60,642 nucleotides of DNA from Pontiellaceae bacterium B12219. Lineage in GTDB: Bacteria > Verrucomicrobiota > Kiritimatiellia > Kiritimatiellales > Pontiellaceae. A program made the position numbers and the translations under genes. The notes beneath the pieces are model-generated. The model was not told where the DNA came from and did no database searches. It worked only from the letters and a program-made list of their open reading frames with translations. Location: positions 1 through 60,642 of the forward strand of contig JARNMJ010000024.1 in NCBI GenBank assembly GCA_029432795.1, written 5' to 3'. This document shows positions 48,412 through 58,698 of the stretch, one piece after another. How positions within the stretch are numbered: the stretch's first letter is position 1; every line of letters begins with the position of its first letter.

Positions 48412-51222
48412 TTACAACAATTCCTTCAGATATTGACCCGTGAACGATTCCTTGCACTTTGCCACTTTCTCGGGCGTGCCGGTGGCGACGATGGTTCCGC
48501 CGTTAATGCCGCCGCCGGGGCCGAGATCGATGATGTGGTCGGCGCGTTTAATCATGTCGAGGTTGTGCTCAATCACGATGACGGTATTACCTTCATCGCG
48601 CAGGCGTTCCAGCACTTCCAGCAGTTTATGCACATCGGCAAAATGCAGACCGGTGGTCGGCTCATCGAGAATATAGACCGTCTGTCCCGTCGACCGTTTA
48701 CTGAGCTCAGTCGAGAGTTTCACGCGTTGCGCCTCGCCGCCGGAAAGGGTCGTGGCCGGCTGACCGAGTTTCAGATAACCCAGCCCAACCTCGCAGAGCG
48801 TTTTCATCTTTCGCTGAATTTTCGGCACGGCTTCAAAAAAATCGAGTGCTTCGCTGATCGTCATATCGAGCACATCGGCAATGTTTTTGCCTTTGTAATG
48901 CACTTCCAGCGTTTCCTTGTTATAGCGCTTTTCATTACACTGTTCGCAGGGTACATAGACGTCCGGCAAAAAGTGCATTTCTATCTTCAGGATACCGTCG
49001 CCTTTGCATTTTTCGCAGCGGCCGCCCTTCACATTAAAGCTGTACCGCCCCGGTTTGTAACCCCGCATTTTGGAGGCGGGCAAGGTGGCAAACAATTCAC
49101 GGATATCGGTAAAGGCCCCGGTGTAGGTGGCCGGATTGGAACGCGGCGTCCGTCCAATCGGCGACTGGTCGATCACGATCATTTTATCGCACTGCTCCAG
49201 CCCCTTGATTTCCCTGTGCTTGCCCGGCGCATCCTTTGAACCATTGAAGTGCCGGCCCAGCGCACGCTTGAGTGTAAAATCGGTCAACGTGCTTTTTCCG
49301 CTTCCGGAAACGCCGGTCACACACGTAAAGAGACCGAGCGGAAATTTGGCATTCACCTTTTTCAGATTATTGGCTTCCGCACCCTTCAGTTCGATCCAGC
49401 CTTTGTACGGTTTCGTCCGCGTTTCAGGCACTTCCACCTTCAGTTCTTCGCGGAGATATTTAGCCGTCAGCGTATCAGCCTTCATCAGCTTATCCGTGCG
49501 TCCTGCAAAAACCACTTCGCCGCCGTAACGCCCGGCCGCCGGGCCCATATCAATCACATAGTCGGCCGTCCGAATGGTCTGTTCGTCGTGCTCCACCACA
49601 ATCACGGTATTGCCCAGATCCCGCAGGCCGCGCAACGTATGAATCAGCCGATCGTTATCGCGCTGATGCAACCCGATGCTCGGTTCGTCGAGCACATACA
49701 CCACGCCCACCAGCCCGGCGCCGATCTGCGTGGCCAACCGAATGCGCTGCGCCTCGCCGCCGGAAAGCGTTCCGCTTTCGCGGTCGAGCGTCAGATAATC
49801 GAGCCCGACGTTCACCATAAAGCTGAGCCGCGCCCGAATCTCCTTCAGGATTTCCTTCGTGATCAGCTCTTCCTGCTTCGAGAGTTCCAAAGTCTGGAAA
49901 AACTGCTGCGAGTCGATTACGGAGTCGGTAATAATTTCGCGAATGTTCCGACCGCTCATGGTGCAGGCCAGCACCGCCGGGCGCAGACGCGCCCCGTTGC
50001 AATCCGGACAGATGCGTTTGTTCATATACCCGCGCAGCCAATGACTCATCGCCTCGTTTTCATTCGATTCCAACCGCTCGTTAAGCATGGCGAACACACC
50101 CCGAAACGGCTTTTTGATCAGGCGACGGCGCATATAGTACTCAATGTCTTCATCGCCCGTTCCATAGAAAATCTCGTGCTGCACTTTTTTCGGCAAATCT
50201 TTGAACGGGGTTTTCGGGTCAATCCCGTGCCGGGCCGCGACGGCCTGAAGCAGTTTTTTATGATAAATGATCATGCGCTGCCCGCCGTAACGCCACGGAT
50301 GAATGCAGGATTCGATGGCCTTTCCGTGATCCGGCACCACCTGCTCTTCGTCGAAAACCATCTGCGTTCCCAACCCATGACACGTCGGGCAGGCCCCATA
50401 GGGACTGTTAAAGGAAAAATGGCGGGCTTCCAATTTGTCGAAGCTGATCCCGCAATCGAGACACGCATTGGATTCGGAAAACATGCGCTCTTCCCAGCCG
50501 CCGTCCTCCGTGGCAATCAGTGCTGTAACCAATCCTTCCGCTTCACCCAGCGCCAGTTCGACGGAATCGGTCATGCGGGTGCGGATATCGTCGGAAATCG
50601 CCAGGCGGTCCACCACCGCTTCGATGGTGTGTTTGTAGGTTTTCTTCAGCTTCGGAATATTTTCGATTTCGTAGATTTCGCCATCCACCCGTACGCGCAC
50701 AAAACCCTGTTTCCGGATATTATCAAATACGTCGACATGCTCGCCCTTCCGTCCACGAACATAAGGCGCCAGAATCATCAATTTTGTTTTAGCCGGGAGC
50801 TGCATCAATTGCTCAACCATCTCCTCGGCGCTCTGACTCGTCACCGGTTTGCCGCATTTATAACAATGCGGTTTACCAATGCTGGCGAACAACAAACGCA
50901 GGTAGTCATAGATTTCCGTCGTCGTCGCCACGATCGAACGCGGGTTCGATCCCGCCGTGCGCTGTTCAATGGAAACCGCCGGCGAAAGCCCTTCAATATA
51001 ATCCACATCCGGCTTCTGCATCTGCCCCAGAAACTGGCGCGCATACGCCGAAAGGCTTTCCACATATTTGCGCTGCCCTTCGGCATAAATTGTATCGAAT
51101 GCCAGCGATGATTTTCCCGAGCCGCTCAGCCCCGTCACCACCGTCAGTTCATCCCGCGGAATTTTGACGTGCACATCCTTTAGGTTGTGCTCCCGCGCCC
51201 CCGCCACATTGATCCATTTCAT
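48412..51222 (-). CDS. uvrA: excinuclease ABC subunit A
   Basis: 936 aa, full length. Damage recognition in nucleotide excision repair. First ATPase [20 protein letters not shown], UvrB-binding and zinc-finger CxxC pairs (CLDCG, CPTCHG), second ATPase [13 protein letters not shown] and CEKCKGDG zinc site, [15 protein letters not shown]. The gene lies exactly between two inverted copies of a 72-76 bp repeat. Exact palindrome at 49885-49899. Confidence 0.97.
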   Translation of the reverse strand: MKWINVAGAREHNLKDVHVKIPRDELTVVTGLSGSGKSSLAFDTIYAEGQRKYVESLSAYARQFLGQMQKPDVDYIEGLSPAVSIEQRTAGSNPRSIVATTTEIYDYLRLLFASIGKPHCYKCGKPVTSQSAEEMVEQLMQLPAKTKLMILAPYVRGRKGEHVDVFDNIRKQGFVRVRVDGEIYEIENIPKLKKTYKHTIEAVVDRLAISDDIRTRMTDSVELALGEAEGLVTALIATEDGGWEERMFSESNACLDCGISFDKLEARHFSFNSPYGACPTCHGLGTQMVFDEEQVVPDHGKAIESCIHPWRYGGQRMIIYHKKLLQAVAARHGIDPKTPFKDLPKKVQHEIFYGTGDEDIEYYMRRRLIKKPFRGVFAMLNERLESNENEAMSHWLRGYMNKRICPDCNGARLRPAVLACTMSGRNIREIITDSVIDSQQFFQTLELSKQEELITKEILKEIRARLSFMVNVGLDYLTLDRESGTLSGGEAQRIRLATQIGAGLVGVVYVLDEPSIGLHQRDNDRLIHTLRGLRDLGNTVIVVEHDEQTIRTADYVIDMGPAAGRYGGEVVFAGRTDKLMKADTLTAKYLREELKVEVPETRTKPYKGWIELKGAEANNLKKVNAKFPLGLFTCVTGVSGSGKSTLTDFTLKRALGRHFNGSKDAPGKHREIKGLEQCDKMIVIDQSPIGRTPRSNPATYTGAFTDIRELFATLPASKMRGYKPGRYSFNVKGGRCEKCKGDGILKIEMHFLPDVYVPCEQCNEKRYNKETLEVHYKGKNIADVLDMTISEALDFFEAVPKIQRKMKTLCEVGLGYLKLGQPATTLSGGEAQRVKLSTELSKRSTGQTVYILDEPTTGLHFADVHKLLEVLERLRDEGNTVIVIEHNLDMIKRADHIIDLGPGGGINGGTIVATGTPEKVAKCKESFTGQYLKELL

Positions 51223-51266
51223 AACGCTCTTCTCGTAAAAGTTTGTGGTTCGCCTTTAAAAGGTTC

Positions 51267-51342
51267 GTAGTTCCGCCTTCAGGCGGTCCGCTCAGGGGAG
51301 GCCGCCTGACGCGAAGCGAGACGCCAGTCAACGCGGAACTAC
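51267..51342. repeat. 76-bp REP/MITE-like repeat, copy B (inverted)
   Basis: Reverse complement reads GTAGTTCCGCGTTGACTGGC then follows copy A closely, with a few changes near the loop. Its end supplies the TAG stop of the 88-aa gene (51339-51341). Confidence 0.88.
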
Positions 51343-51605
51343 GAACTTAAGTTTTTCTTCCCGCGGTAGGTGAAGAGTTCTTCCCATTCATAGGATTCGG
51401 GTTTGCTGTAGATATTCAGCGCATCCATCAGCTTCTGCTGCATGTGCATCGTCAGGCGGCGCCCTTTCCGGCCCTTCTGAATCTGCTTGTGCGTGATGAA
51501 GCCGGGAGGCGCAATCGCCACCAGATCCGTATTCTTAATATTTTTTTCGGTCATAATGGCATCCAGGGGTTGGACGCCGACATTCATTTCAAGTTCTTCA
51601 GTCAT
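51339..51605 (-). CDS. conserved small HTH-like protein
   Basis: 88 aa. The core LDAIMTEKNIKNTDLVAIAPPGFITHKQIQKGRKGRRLT has the helical spacing of an XRE-like HTH with a 'THKQIQKGRKGRR' recognition-type helix; DNA or RNA binding is inferred. Its stop codon comes from repeat copy B, so the reading frame end may differ in relatives. Between uvrA and dusB, same strand. Confidence 0.7.
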   Translation of the reverse strand: MTEELEMNVGVQPLDAIMTEKNIKNTDLVAIAPPGFITHKQIQKGRKGRRLTMHMQQKLMDALNIYSKPESYEWEELFTYRGKKNLSS

Positions 51606-51673
51606 TCGTTCCTTTTCGTGAAAAGTGACGATTGAGCCGTGACGATCCCGGATAGGTCATCACGTCTCACGTT

Positions 51674-52723
51674 TCACTCGTCACGCATATTTTTCTCTAC
51701 CAAAAGATCAACTTCCTCGAGAATCGAGTTCACGCTCATCAGCGTGGCCAGTTTCATCAGCAACCGCTTCTTATCAAACAACCCCTTCACATAATAGGGA
51801 ATATGCGTGCGGAATTGGATACAGGCCGCTTCTTCCGGGGTGTATTTCTTCGGGAAACCGGCAACCTGCTGCTTCGATTCGTTCAGTTCAACCAATCGTT
51901 TCAGGTGCTCGGCCATCAGGTCGCGCTTTTCCTGGAGCCTGCTGGAAGCAGGCGGTACGGCCTGTGTATCGCCCGCTTCCAGCGGGCCCCGCCGAATGGA
52001 ATCAAAAACCCAAGGATTGCCGATGGCGCCGCGGCCGATCATCACACCGTCCACGCCGGAGACTTCAACCATGCGCTCGGCATCTTCCAGACATTGGACC
52101 CCGCCGTTTCCAAGGATTGGAATCTTCAGCGCCTGTTTCATTTCGCCGAGTTTTTCCCAATCCGGATCGCCGCCGTGAAAGTTTTTGGCCAAACGGGCAT
52201 GTACGGCAATCATATCCGCCCCGCTCTCTTCCACCACACGGGCAATTTCTAGATGATCGGAAAAATCGTTGTTAAATCCGATGCGGGTTTTGACGGAAAC
52301 CGGCAGCGAAACCGCGTTCCGAACCTTGGAAATAATTTTTCCAAGGGTTGGAAGATCCTTCAGCAGCGCCGCGCCGGCACCGCGCGAAACCACCTTTTTC
52401 ACCGGACAGCCGCAGTTGAGATCAATCCAGTCGAACTGTCCGGTCTGCTCCACATATTTCGCCGCTTCCACCATCGCCTCCGGATCGCGGCCGAAAATAT
52501 GCCCGGCAATCGGGTGCTCACTCGCAGACGTGTTCAGCACAGCAAAGGTATTTTCTGAATCGCGGCGAATGCCCTCGGCGCTGGTCAGCTCGGTATAAAC
52601 CGCACCGGCACCGTGTTCGAGGCAGAGCGTGCGCATGGCGGCATCGGTGTAGCCGGCCATCGGAGCCAGCACCACCGGGAACTCAATCGTTACATTTCCA
52701 AACTGTAGAGGCTTTAAATTCAT
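51674..52723 (-). CDS. dusB: tRNA-dihydrouridine synthase
   Basis: 349 aa from ATG 52723. FMN-dependent reduction of U to D in tRNA. LAPMAGYTDAAMRTL, DLNCGCPVKKVVSRGAG (catalytic Cys), HARLAKNFHGGDPDW, GNGGVQCLEDA, and GRGAIGNPWVF are present. It contains two exact and two one-mismatch palindrome copies within 270 bp (52085-52353), the densest cluster in the window. Confidence 0.93.
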   Translation of the reverse strand: MNLKPLQFGNVTIEFPVVLAPMAGYTDAAMRTLCLEHGAGAVYTELTSAEGIRRDSENTFAVLNTSASEHPIAGHIFGRDPEAMVEAAKYVEQTGQFDWIDLNCGCPVKKVVSRGAGAALLKDLPTLGKIISKVRNAVSLPVSVKTRIGFNNDFSDHLEIARVVEESGADMIAVHARLAKNFHGGDPDWEKLGEMKQALKIPILGNGGVQCLEDAERMVEVSGVDGVMIGRGAIGNPWVFDSIRRGPLEAGDTQAVPPASSRLQEKRDLMAEHLKRLVELNESKQQVAGFPKKYTPEEAACIQFRTHIPYYVKGLFDKKRLLMKLATLMSVNSILEEVDLLVEKNMRDE

Positions 52724-52848
52724 CGGGCAGGGAATATTTAACAGCAACAGGCGGATGTAAATCCCGTTTCGGCTGAATCAGGAAATTTGTTTCCACCTGC
52801 GAATCAGCGATGGAAATAAATGTCGGTCTTTTACGTAATCCCCTCTTT

Positions 52849-52863
52849 TTCCAAGAGTTGGAA
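52849..52863. repeat. 15-bp palindrome, intergenic copy (upstream of nifH)
   Basis: TTCCAA-GAG-TTGGAA, exact. It is about 160 bp upstream of the sigma-54 promoter, in the range used by enhancer proteins; coincidence is possible because the motif is widespread. Confidence 0.9.
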
Positions 52864-53010
52864 CGCGTCAGCTTTCACCCCCTGGAACCCGCGGAAATTT
52901 TTTTCCGCTTCCGCCAGGCGCAGCATCCGCACCCGAAAAACCACTCAAACTTTTTCTAAAACCTACAGGCAAAGGACTTAAGCAACAGCCCTTCACCGCC
53001 AAACCTGCGG

Positions 53011-53026
53011 TGGCACACCTGGTGCA
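53011..53026 (+). promoter_or_regulatory. sigma-54 (-24/-12) promoter of the nif operon
   Basis: TGGCAC-N5-GTGCA matches the RpoN consensus TGGCAC-N5-TTGCA with one change. It lies about 85 bp upstream of nifH. RpoN promoters need an activator such as NifA, which is not in this window. Confidence 0.82.
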
Positions 53027-53067
53027 ATAGGGGCTGTCACCATTTGGGAAGATAGAAACCGAACTGA

Positions 53068-53930
<863 letters not shown>

Positions 53931-53931
<1 letters not shown>

Positions 53932-53945
53932 GCAGTGAGACTGCC
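53931..53945 (+). other. 15-nt hairpin overlapping the nifH stop
   Basis: GGCAGT-GAG-ACTGCC: a perfect 6-bp stem with a 3-nt loop whose first base is the last base of the TAG stop. No T tract. Matching design at the nifD stop (56507-56521). Likely an mRNA 3'-end stabiliser, raising nifH RNA above the rest of the operon; inference. Confidence 0.6.
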
Positions 53946-54033
53946 AGTTCCTAGTCCGGCGTCCCTGGTCCCTAGTCGACCAAGGACGAAGGACTACGGA
54001 CCAAGCACTAATTAAAACTACCAGGAGAAAACC

Positions 54034-54366
54034 ATGTCTAAACTACTCGTACGCTCGATCGTCCGTCCGGAAAAAGCGGATGCCGTTATGAAGTCCCTGC
54101 TCGAAGCCGGCTACCCGGCGGTTACCAAGGTTCCGGTCTTCGGACGCGGCAAACAACGCGGCCTGAAAGTCGGCGAAGTGACCTACGACGAACTGCCGAA
54201 AGAAATGCTCATGACGGTGGTGCCGGAAGCCGAGAAGGAGTTCGTGGTGAAAACCGTGCTCGCTGCCGCGAAAACCAGCGAAGCCGGAAATTTCGGCGAC
54301 GGCAAAATATTCATCTCACCCGTGGACGACGTATACACCATCAGTTCCGGTGTTAAAGAAGCGTAG
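54034..54366 (+). CDS. nifI1: nitrogenase PII-like regulator NifI1
   Basis: 110 aa, GlnB-family. T-loop region about 35-60 (FGRGKQRGLKVGEVTYDELPK) and the PII-type FGDGKIFISPV motif. In archaea and anaerobic bacteria NifI1 and NifI2 bind NifDK and switch off activity when ammonium appears, with 2-oxoglutarate and ATP relieving it. Position between nifH and nifD is diagnostic. Confidence 0.93.
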   Translation: MSKLLVRSIVRPEKADAVMKSLLEAGYPAVTKVPVFGRGKQRGLKVGEVTYDELPKEMLMTVVPEAEKEFVVKTVLAAAKTSEAGNFGDGKIFISPVDDVYTISSGVKEA

Positions 54367-54463
54367 ACTGAAACGGGAAACTTGAAACCTGAAATGGGAA
54401 ATAAAGCCCAGCTGCGACTGAGTTCCAAAATTCAAAAAAACCAAGTTCCCCGAAAGGAGAGTC

Positions 54464-54874
54464 ATGAAAGAAGTAATGGCAGTTATACGAATGAATAAAA
54501 TCAACGACACCAAACGTGCGTTGAACGAAGCGGGCATCAGCTCCTTCACCGCAACCGGGCGCGTCCAGGGCCGGGGAAAAGGTCTGGTCGACTACCGCAT
54601 CCTGCACGGTGCCGAAGAAGGAGCCGAAGAAGCCATTGCCCAATTGGGCGAAGGTCCGCGTCTCGTCCCCAAGCGCCTGATCACCGTGGTGGTGTCGGAC
54701 GACTGGGTGGATAAAACCGTGCAAACCATCATTAACACCAACCAGACCGGCAGCTCAGGCGATGGAAAGATTTTTGTCCTGCCGATTTTGGAAGCAACCC
54801 GTATCAGAACCGGAGAAACCGTTGAAGGTCCTTCGGGCGGAACCGTACTCGACTCATCAGGAGGTTTATCATGA
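54464..54874 (+). CDS. nifI2: nitrogenase PII-like regulator NifI2
   Basis: 136 aa, longer than NifI1 owing to a C-terminal tail (about 112-136) and a longer T loop (GRVQGRGKGLVDYRILHGAEEGAEEA), as is typical of NifI2. PII signature SSGDGKIFVLPI present. The stop overlaps the nifD start (ATGA). Works with NifI1 as a heteromeric post-translational switch. Confidence 0.93.
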   Translation: MKEVMAVIRMNKINDTKRALNEAGISSFTATGRVQGRGKGLVDYRILHGAEEGAEEAIAQLGEGPRLVPKRLITVVVSDDWVDKTVQTIINTNQTGSSGDGKIFVLPILEATRIRTGETVEGPSGGTVLDSSGGLS

Positions 54875-56508
54875 GCGCAGATAAAAAATTACCGGACCCT
54901 TCTAAACTGAAGGAAGAAATACTTTCAAAATACCCGGCAAAAATTGCACGTAAACGTGCAAAATCGATGGTGATCAACGACACCAAACTGGATCAGGAAA
55001 TTCAGTCCAACGTCCGCACCATTCCGGGCATCATCACACAGCGCGGCTGCACCTATGCCGGCTGCAAAGGGGTAGTGCTCGGACCGACGCGCGACATCAT
55101 TAATCTGGTGCATGGTCCGATCGGCTGCAGCTTCTATGCCTGGCTGACGCGCCGCAACCAGACCGATCCCGGTCCGGAAGGGCCCGATGGTGAAAACTTC
55201 ATCAACTACTCGTTCTCAACCGACATGCAGGACGATAACATTGTATTCGGCGGTGAAAAGAAACTGAAGCAGGCCATCCAGGAAGCCTATGACATCTTCA
55301 AGCCGAAGGCCATCGGGGTGTTCTCCACCTGTCCTGTCGGTCTCATCGGTGATGACGTGCACGCCGTCTCCCGCGAGATGAAAGCCAAACTGGGCGACTG
55401 CAACGTGTTCGGTTTCAGCTGTGAAGGGTATAAAGGGGTTTCCCAGTCGGCAGGTCACCATATTGCCAACAATCAGCTGTTCCGCCACGTGGTTGGTAAC
55501 GACGACACCAAACCGGAAGGCAAATTCAACATCAACCTGCTCGGTGAATATAACATCGGCGGGGACGGGTTCGAGATCGACCGGATCTTCAATGCCTGCG
55601 GAATCAACGTGGTCTGCACCTTCTCCGGCAACTCCACCATCGGTGCGTTTGAAAAATCGCACACGGCGGACTTGAACCTGGTGATGTGCCACCGCTCGAT
55701 CAACTATATGGCGGAAATGCTGGAAACAAAGTTCGGCATTCCCTGGTTCAAGGTCAACTTCATCGGCGCCGAATCCACGGCAAAAGCACTGCGTAAAATC
55801 GGTGAATACTTCGAAGATGACGGCCTCAAGGCGAGAATCGAAGAAGTGATTGCTGAAGAACTGCCGAAAGTGAAAGCCCGTGCTGCCGAAGCCCGGAAAC
55901 GCACCGAAGGCAAACTGGCCATGCTGTTCGTGGGCGGCTCCCGCGCACATCACTACCAGGAACTCTTCAAGGAACTGGGAATGGAAACCGTTTCCGCCGG
56001 ATACGAGTTCGGTCATCGCGACGACTACGAAGGCCGGAAAGTATTGCCGACCATTAAGGTCGATGCCGACAGCCGTAACATTGAAGAACTCAAGATCGAA
56101 GCCGATCCCGAGCGCTTCAACCCGCGGGCGTCCGACATCAAACTCGAAACGCTCAAAGAGAAAGGGCTGGAAATCAGCGATTATCGCGGCATGAAAACCG
56201 ATATGGCCGATAATGCCCTGATCGTGGACGACATCACGCATTGGGAAACCGAAAAGCTGGTGGACTTCTACAAACCCGACATCTTCTGCGCCGGCATTAA
56301 GGAAAAATATGTCGTCCAGAAATCCGGGATTCCGTTGAAGCAGCTGCACTCCTACGACTACGGCGGACCGTATGCCGGATTCGAAGGGGCAATGAACTTC
56401 TACGCGGATATCGAAATGATGCTCAGCACAACGATCTGGAAGAAGATCAAGGCGCCGTGGCTCAGTAAAGAAACCGATCCCAGCATCTGCGCGGAGTATG
56501 TAGCTTAG
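54871..56508 (+). CDS. nifD: nitrogenase molybdenum-iron protein alpha chain
   Basis: 545 aa. P-cluster Cys in RGCTYAGCKG, HGPIGCSFY and TCPVGLIGDD; FeMo-co ligands Cys in VMCHRSINYMAE and His in LHSYDYGGPY. Gln and His of GVSQSAGHHIANN, important at the active site, are kept. The residues and the absence of an anfG/vnfG gene point to the Mo enzyme. Length and gene order fit group III anaerobic nitrogenases. Confidence 0.96.
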   Translation: MSADKKLPDPSKLKEEILSKYPAKIARKRAKSMVINDTKLDQEIQSNVRTIPGIITQRGCTYAGCKGVVLGPTRDIINLVHGPIGCSFYAWLTRRNQTDPGPEGPDGENFINYSFSTDMQDDNIVFGGEKKLKQAIQEAYDIFKPKAIGVFSTCPVGLIGDDVHAVSREMKAKLGDCNVFGFSCEGYKGVSQSAGHHIANNQLFRHVVGNDDTKPEGKFNINLLGEYNIGGDGFEIDRIFNACGINVVCTFSGNSTIGAFEKSHTADLNLVMCHRSINYMAEMLETKFGIPWFKVNFIGAESTAKALRKIGEYFEDDGLKARIEEVIAEELPKVKARAAEARKRTEGKLAMLFVGGSRAHHYQELFKELGMETVSAGYEFGHRDDYEGRKVLPTIKVDADSRNIEELKIEADPERFNPRASDIKLETLKEKGLEISDYRGMKTDMADNALIVDDITHWETEKLVDFYKPDIFCAGIKEKYVVQKSGIPLKQLHSYDYGGPYAGFEGAMNFYADIEMMLSTTIWKKIKAPWLSKETDPSICAEYVA

Positions 56509-56521
56509 CGGCACAGCCGCT
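56507..56521 (+). other. 15-nt hairpin overlapping the nifD stop
   Basis: AGCGGC-ACA-GCCGCT, a perfect 6-bp stem and 3-nt loop beginning inside the TAG stop, as at the nifH stop. The rest of the spacer (56521-56588) holds GTCAAAGGTC and inverted GACCTTCGAC arms. Confidence 0.6.
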
Positions 56522-56609
56522 GTCAAAGGTCAGAGGGTCCAACGTCAAAGGTCATGGACTTTCGACCTGCAACCTTCAGACCTTCGACTAAATATTAAGG
56601 AGAAATAAA

Positions 56610-57992
56610 ATGCTCTTACGACACACCCCAAAAGAAATCAAGGAACGCAAAGCGTTAACCATCAATCCGGCAAAAACCTGCCAGCCCGTAGGGGCCATGT
56701 ATGCGGCACTCGGCGTTCACGGCTGCCTTCCCCACTCGCACGGTTCGCAGGGCTGCTGCTCGTATCACCGCAGCGTACTGACCCGGCACTACAAAGATCC
56801 GATCATGGCCGGAACCAGTTCCTTCACGGAAGGCTCCTCCGTTTTCGGCGGCCAGGCCAACCTGATGCAGGCGATCGCAAACATGTTCACGATTTACAAT
56901 CCGGACCTGATCGCGATTCACTCCACCTGTCTTTCGGAAACCATCGGCGACGACCTGAACCAGATCGTCTCCAAAGCCATCGAAGACGGCAAGGTTCCGG
57001 AAGGAAAGAACGTGATCTACTGCAACACGCCGAGTTATGTCGGTTCACACGTTACCGGTTTTGCCAATATGTGCACCGGCATCGTGAAGGGACTGGCGAA
57101 ACACACCGGAACCGCCATTGATCAGGTGAACATTCTGCCGGGCTGGGTTGAACCCTCCGATATGCGTGAAATCAAACGCATCGCTGCGGAAATGTCCGCC
57201 CCGATCGTCATGTTCCCCGACACGTCCGATGTCGTGGATACACCGCAGACCGGCGAGTTTAAAATGTATCCCGCTGGCGGCGCCACGGTGGAAGCCATTG
57301 CCTCCTCCGGCGACAGCATCAAAACGCTGGCCCTGGGTTCGTATGCTTCTGAAGATGCAGCCAAGCTGCTCGACAGCAAGTTCAAAGTGCCCTACGAGGT
57401 GCTCGATATTCCGGTCGGCCTGTCCGCAACGGACCGCTTCGTCGAAGCACTTGCCAACGCAGCCAAGGTTCCGGTTCCGGCATCCTTCGTGGCGGAACGC
57501 GGCCGGCTGGTGGATGTGATCACCGATATGTCGCAGTATCTCTACGGCAAAAAGGTTGCGCTCTTCGGCGATCCCGATCAGCTCATTCCGCTGACGGAAT
57601 TCCTGCTGGATCTCAATATGATCCCGACGCACATCGTTTCAGGCACACCCGGCAAAAAGTTCACTAAAAAGATTATGGAACTCTGCGCCGAAAAAGCCCC
57701 GAACGTGAATGTGAAAAACGGACAGCAGGCCGATATCTTCCAGCTGCATCAGTGGATGAAAAACGAGCCGGTCGATTTGCTCATGGGCAACACCTACGGC
57801 AAGTATATTGCCCGCGATGAAGACGTACCGTTCGTTCGCTACGGCTTCCCGATCCTCGATCGGATCGGGCACAGCTACTTCCCGACGGTGGGCTACACCG
57901 GCGGGATCCGCCTGCTCGAAAAAATCCTCGGCGTCTTCATGGACAAAATTGACCGCGATGCCGACAGCACCAAGTTTGAGCTGGTGATGTAG
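56610..57992 (+). CDS. nifK: nitrogenase molybdenum-iron protein beta chain
   Basis: 460 aa, short form lacking the N-terminal extension of aerobic NifK, as in anaerobe-type enzymes. P-cluster Cys in KTCQPVGAMYA, HGSQGCCSYHR and STCLSETIGDD. The NifD-NifK heterotetramer reduces N2. AAGGAG precedes the ATG. Confidence 0.96.
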   Translation: MLLRHTPKEIKERKALTINPAKTCQPVGAMYAALGVHGCLPHSHGSQGCCSYHRSVLTRHYKDPIMAGTSSFTEGSSVFGGQANLMQAIANMFTIYNPDLIAIHSTCLSETIGDDLNQIVSKAIEDGKVPEGKNVIYCNTPSYVGSHVTGFANMCTGIVKGLAKHTGTAIDQVNILPGWVEPSDMREIKRIAAEMSAPIVMFPDTSDVVDTPQTGEFKMYPAGGATVEAIASSGDSIKTLALGSYASEDAAKLLDSKFKVPYEVLDIPVGLSATDRFVEALANAAKVPVPASFVAERGRLVDVITDMSQYLYGKKVALFGDPDQLIPLTEFLLDLNMIPTHIVSGTPGKKFTKKIMELCAEKAPNVNVKNGQQADIFQLHQWMKNEPVDLLMGNTYGKYIARDEDVPFVRYGFPILDRIGHSYFPTVGYTGGIRLLEKILGVFMDKIDRDADSTKFELVM

Positions 57993-58003
57993 AAAGCCAA
58001 TTT

Positions 58004-58032
58004 CATTCCAGCGGCTTCCGACCGCTGGAATG
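58004..58032 (+). other. 11-bp stem hairpin after nifK
   Basis: CATTCCAGCGG pairs perfectly with CCGCTGGAATG, loop of 7 nt, about 12 nt past the nifK stop. No T tract directly after; it precedes the terminator below. Confidence 0.7.
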
Positions 58033-58041
58033 AATCTCTTA

Positions 58042-58131
58042 GGAACCGGAGTGCGTTGGCCATATTGCTTCATACAGGAAATCTCTCTCCTCCTTCTGTC
58101 TGCATTGCGCACTCCGGTTCCATTTTTTTTT
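58042..58131 (+). terminator. long-stem terminator after nifK
   Basis: GGAACCGGAGTGCG (58042-58055) pairs perfectly with CGCACTCCGGTTCC (58108-58121) across a 52-nt loop, followed by nine T. Probably ends most nifHDK transcripts and lets the small downstream genes be expressed at a lower level or from their own promoter. Confidence 0.75.
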
Positions 58132-58199
58132 ACCGCCGGTATCCTGCCGGCTCCGCGCCAGATCCAATATGAAGTACGTAATACATAACAGGAAAAAAT

Positions 58200-58607
58200 A
58201 TGACTGCTGAAATCGACAGAATCACCGATTGGAAAAGCTTCATGACCGAAGGCGATAAATATCTGAAAACCGCCCGCGGCGGCATGAACCGTCCGGCCAT
58301 TTTCACAGCTGAAATTCTCTACAACATTCTCGGCCTCGCCATTGAAAAACATGTGATGGGCGCATTGATGGCCAAGGGACAGCTGGCCGACAACCATACG
58401 TTCACCGACCTGATCGATGCTACCAAACAGATTGGAGAAATCGACCCATCCATCGCGGACTCGCTGCGCAAATTTGAAGCCTACCAAAACCTCTGCCCCG
58501 TTTTTGCCGGCTATCGCAGTGTGCAGATTTCGCGGGAGGTCATTCCGGAAATGATCACAACTGCCGAAGCCGTCCAGGCCTGGGCCGAAACAATGATCGC
58601 CGCGTAA
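58200..58607 (+). CDS. HEPN-like helical protein downstream of nifK
   Basis: 135 aa, all helical, with the two-helix ARGGMNRPAIFTAEILYNILGLAIEKH arrangement seen in HEPN domains. The catalytic R-x4-6-H pair of toxic HEPNs is not evident. No named nif protein recognised. It sits after the nifK terminator. A role tied to nitrogen fixation is guessed only from position. Confidence 0.65.
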   Translation: MTAEIDRITDWKSFMTEGDKYLKTARGGMNRPAIFTAEILYNILGLAIEKHVMGALMAKGQLADNHTFTDLIDATKQIGEIDPSIADSLRKFEAYQNLCPVFAGYRSVQISREVIPEMITTAEAVQAWAETMIAA

Positions 58608-58616
58608 ATAATAGAA

Positions 58617-58678
58617 CCACGGAACACACCGAATACACTGAACTTTTCTTCTTCCGTGTTTTCAGTGTATTCCGCGGT
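58617..58678. repeat. inverted-repeat spacer GAATACACTGAA/TTCAGTGTATTC
   Basis: A perfect 12-bp arm pair (58631-58642 and 58661-58672), with extended ACCACGG/CCGCGGT ends. Fills the gap between the HEPN-like and 101-aa genes. Confidence 0.75.
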
Positions 58679-58698
58679 CCCACTCCACAGGAACAGAT

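Noticed and set aside
48311-51342. uvrA as a composite transposon cargo
   Set aside because: No transposase and no target-site duplication seen; the flanking repeats are only 72-76 bp.
54871-57992. vanadium or iron-only nitrogenase
   Set aside because: No gene for a delta subunit between the alpha and beta genes, and NifD keeps Mo-type residues (SQSAGHHIAN, LHSYDYGGPY).
58200-58607. HEPN toxin of a toxin-antitoxin pair
   Set aside because: No R-x4-6-H catalytic motif and no adjacent MNT-type nucleotidyltransferase gene.
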